Shown here piece after piece: positions 5,249-5,866 of a DNA stretch of 5,866 nt (position 1 is the first letter of the stretch; every line of letters begins with the position of its first letter). The stretch is from Candidatus Uhrbacteria bacterium. Its GTDB lineage: Bacteria > Patescibacteriota > Patescibacteriia > 2-12-FULL-60-25. Made by a program: the position numbers and the translations under genes. The notes beneath the pieces were generated by a model. That model searched no databases. It saw only the letters and a list, made by a program, of their open reading frames with translations, and had not been told where the DNA came from. Location: positions 1 through 5,866 of the forward strand of contig JAHFIO010000059.1 in assembly GCA_023246325.1 (NCBI GenBank), given 5' to 3'.

Positions 5249-5653
5249 ATGAAAGATCACGCCTGTAGTTTCAAAGTTCTCGTGGTTGAAGATTCTGATA
5301 TGGTCTGCGAAGCATATCGTCAGCAGCTCAATTCATTCGATGAAAGTTACGAATTGATTTTTGCAAAAGATATTCGCTCAGGAATGAATATGTTGGAACT
5401 TCACTCTGATATTGATCTTGTAGTGGTCGATGGATTGCTTGAAGATAATGAGATAGGAGAGGATTTCGTGAAATTGGCTCGTAAACGATATCACGGAAAG
5501 ATGCTTGCGGCATCTTCTGGTCCAGCTATGAATGAAGAACTTGTTCGTCTTGGTTGTACCTATGCTGCGCGTAACAAATTTTCTGTTACGAAATGTGTGC
5601 AGGCTATGCTACTTGGCCGGCCAATCGAAAAAGATTTTTTCCAGTTGCCCTGA
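5249..5653 (+). CDS. Stand-alone CheY-like receiver (single-domain response regulator)
   Basis: The 134-residue protein is a single receiver domain with no output domain, expected to be phosphorylated by a histidine kinase and to act by protein contact in the cytosol. The acidic pair Glu14-Asp15 is in 'VLVVEDSD', the likely phosphoacceptor Asp61 in 'DLVVVDG', the switch Ser/Thr position is Ser89 or Ser90 in 'LAASSG', and the conserved lysine is Lys110 in 'ARNKFS'. Oddities are the acidic loop after Asp61 ('LLEDNEIGED'), which lacks the usual Pro and is one residue longer than in CheY, and Phe instead of Pro after Lys110. The start is set by GGAGG 8 nt upstream. The gene has its own likely promoter and terminator, so it is monocistronic, and no kinase is nearby. 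Its stop TGA lies within the terminator stem. Codon use looks slightly richer in G+C than the upstream genes. Confidence 0.92.
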   Translation: MKDHACSFKVLVVEDSDMVCEAYRQQLNSFDESYELIFAKDIRSGMNMLELHSDIDLVVVDGLLEDNEIGEDFVKLARKRYHGKMLAASSGPAMNEELVRLGCTYAARNKFSVTKCVQAMLLGRPIEKDFFQLP

Positions 5654-5672
5654 TTCTTTCAGGGCTTTTTTT
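5647..5672 (+). terminator. Intrinsic terminator overlapping the response regulator stop codon
   Basis: The perfect 7-bp stem GCCCTGA / TCAGGGC (5647-5653 with 5659-5665) has a TTCTT loop and is followed by seven T residues (5666-5672). The TGA stop codon occupies the last three bases of the left arm, so the terminating ribosome will cover part of the hairpin. Confidence 0.9.
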
Positions 5673-5795
5673 ATGGCAGGATTCAGTAATGCGCCACTTG
5701 ATTTTATGCATCAAATAATATACTGTAACCCTGGTTAAAAAAAACAGGTGGTAAAATGTCTGGCCTATAGGCGAGGCAAAAAGATGTTGACGCAC
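5673..5795. other. Non-coding spacer before tRNA-Ser with small palindromes and promoter-like boxes
   Basis: No gene is supported here. The stretch contains TATACT (5719-5724) with TTGATT (5698-5703) 15 bp upstream, and TAAAAT (5752-5757), which could serve as the tRNA's -10 box. It also holds the inverted repeats TTGAT-N7-ATCAA (5698-5714) and TAACC-CT-GGTTA (5726-5737), and the 10-bp palindrome GCCTATAGGC (5763-5772). These are short enough to be chance; some could be tRNA promoter or operator elements. Confidence 0.3.
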
Positions 5796-5866
5796 GGAGA
5801 GGTCGCATAGCGGTCTAGTGCACTTGCTTGGAAAGCAAGCGTACCGCAAGGTACCGAGGGTTCGAA
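5796..5866 (+). tRNA. tRNA-Ser(GGA), 3' end cut by window edge
   Basis: The 5' acceptor strand is GGAGAGG (5796-5802). The D stem pairs GCA with TGC, with the invariant GG in its loop. The anticodon stem CTTGC/GCAAG encloses the loop TTGGAAA with anticodon GGA at 5830-5832, which decodes UCC and UCU serine codons. A long variable arm, GTACC / GCAA loop / GGTAC, is the class II hallmark expected for tRNA-Ser. The T arm begins GAGGG-TTCGAA and the window stops inside its loop, so the 3' T-stem strand, the acceptor 3' strand and any encoded CCA are not seen. Confidence 0.96.

Noticed and set aside
5726..5748. TAACCCTGGTTA followed by eight A residues as a terminator
   Set aside because: The stem has only a 2-nt gap and the tract is A rather than T on the + strand. 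On the minus strand the T tract would precede the stem, not follow it. It is not a terminator in either direction.
1..5866. The window starts with AAGCTT and ends with TTCGAA, reversed copies of each other
   Set aside because: These are two 6-base palindromes at arbitrary edges. The second is just the normal T-loop TTCGAA of a tRNA, so no biological link is implied.

Overview
The window looks like a piece of a small, AT-rich bacterial genome, most likely a member of the Candidate Phyla Radiation (Patescibacteria). This is inferred from gene style and content: genes sit almost end to end on the + strand, most lack a recognisable Shine-Dalgarno site, the prolipoprotein transferase has the 'RIGCFLIHDHPG' type of active-site loop, and there are paired, membrane-anchored DsbA-like proteins. 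The lineage cannot be fixed more closely by eye. TGA acts as an ordinary stop (gatA, lgt, the small membrane protein and the response regulator end with it), which argues against the TGA=Gly lineages Gracilibacteria and Absconditabacteria (SR1).

Positions 2-3462 hold four tightly packed genes: the 3' part of gatA (glutamyl-tRNA(Gln) amidotransferase subunit A, cut by the window's left edge), a small membrane-anchored protein with an RNxxxH (HEPN-like) motif, lgt (prolipoprotein diacylglyceryl transferase), and a short FAD-dependent disulfide reductase of the TrxB/AhpF family. A first membrane-anchored DsbA-like thioredoxin-fold protein follows at 3473-4147. Junctions are a 14-nt overlap or gaps of 10-13 nt, so these genes are probably co-transcribed. 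After 85 nt carrying promoter-like boxes comes a second DsbA-like protein (4233-5048) with a His-rich N-terminal tail, one membrane segment and a Pro-rich linker.

Positions 5049-5248 are non-coding and dense with signals. A 121-bp element (5045-5165) is bounded by a 17-bp inverted repeat with one mismatch, and its core is clearly richer in G+C than its surroundings. A strong intrinsic terminator (5191-5221) follows, and its loop contains a TTGACA box that, with a TATACC box 17 bp downstream, forms a likely promoter for the next gene. That gene is a stand-alone CheY-like receiver (5249-5653), the only gene here with a strong Shine-Dalgarno site. Its stop codon lies inside the stem of its own terminator (5647-5672). 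A 123-bp spacer with small palindromes leads to tRNA-Ser(GGA), which starts at 5796 and is cut off by the right edge.

Functionally the middle of the window is an envelope and redox cluster: Lgt lipidates exported proteins, the two DsbA-like proteins probably handle thiols outside the membrane, and the flavoprotein reductase handles thiols in the cytosol. No DsbB, VKOR or DsbD partner is present in the window. Nothing here is a clear new system. The items most worth a second look are the inverted-repeat element, the terminator/promoter overlap, the membrane-anchored RNxxxH protein and the reductase's missing NADPH-recognition motif.
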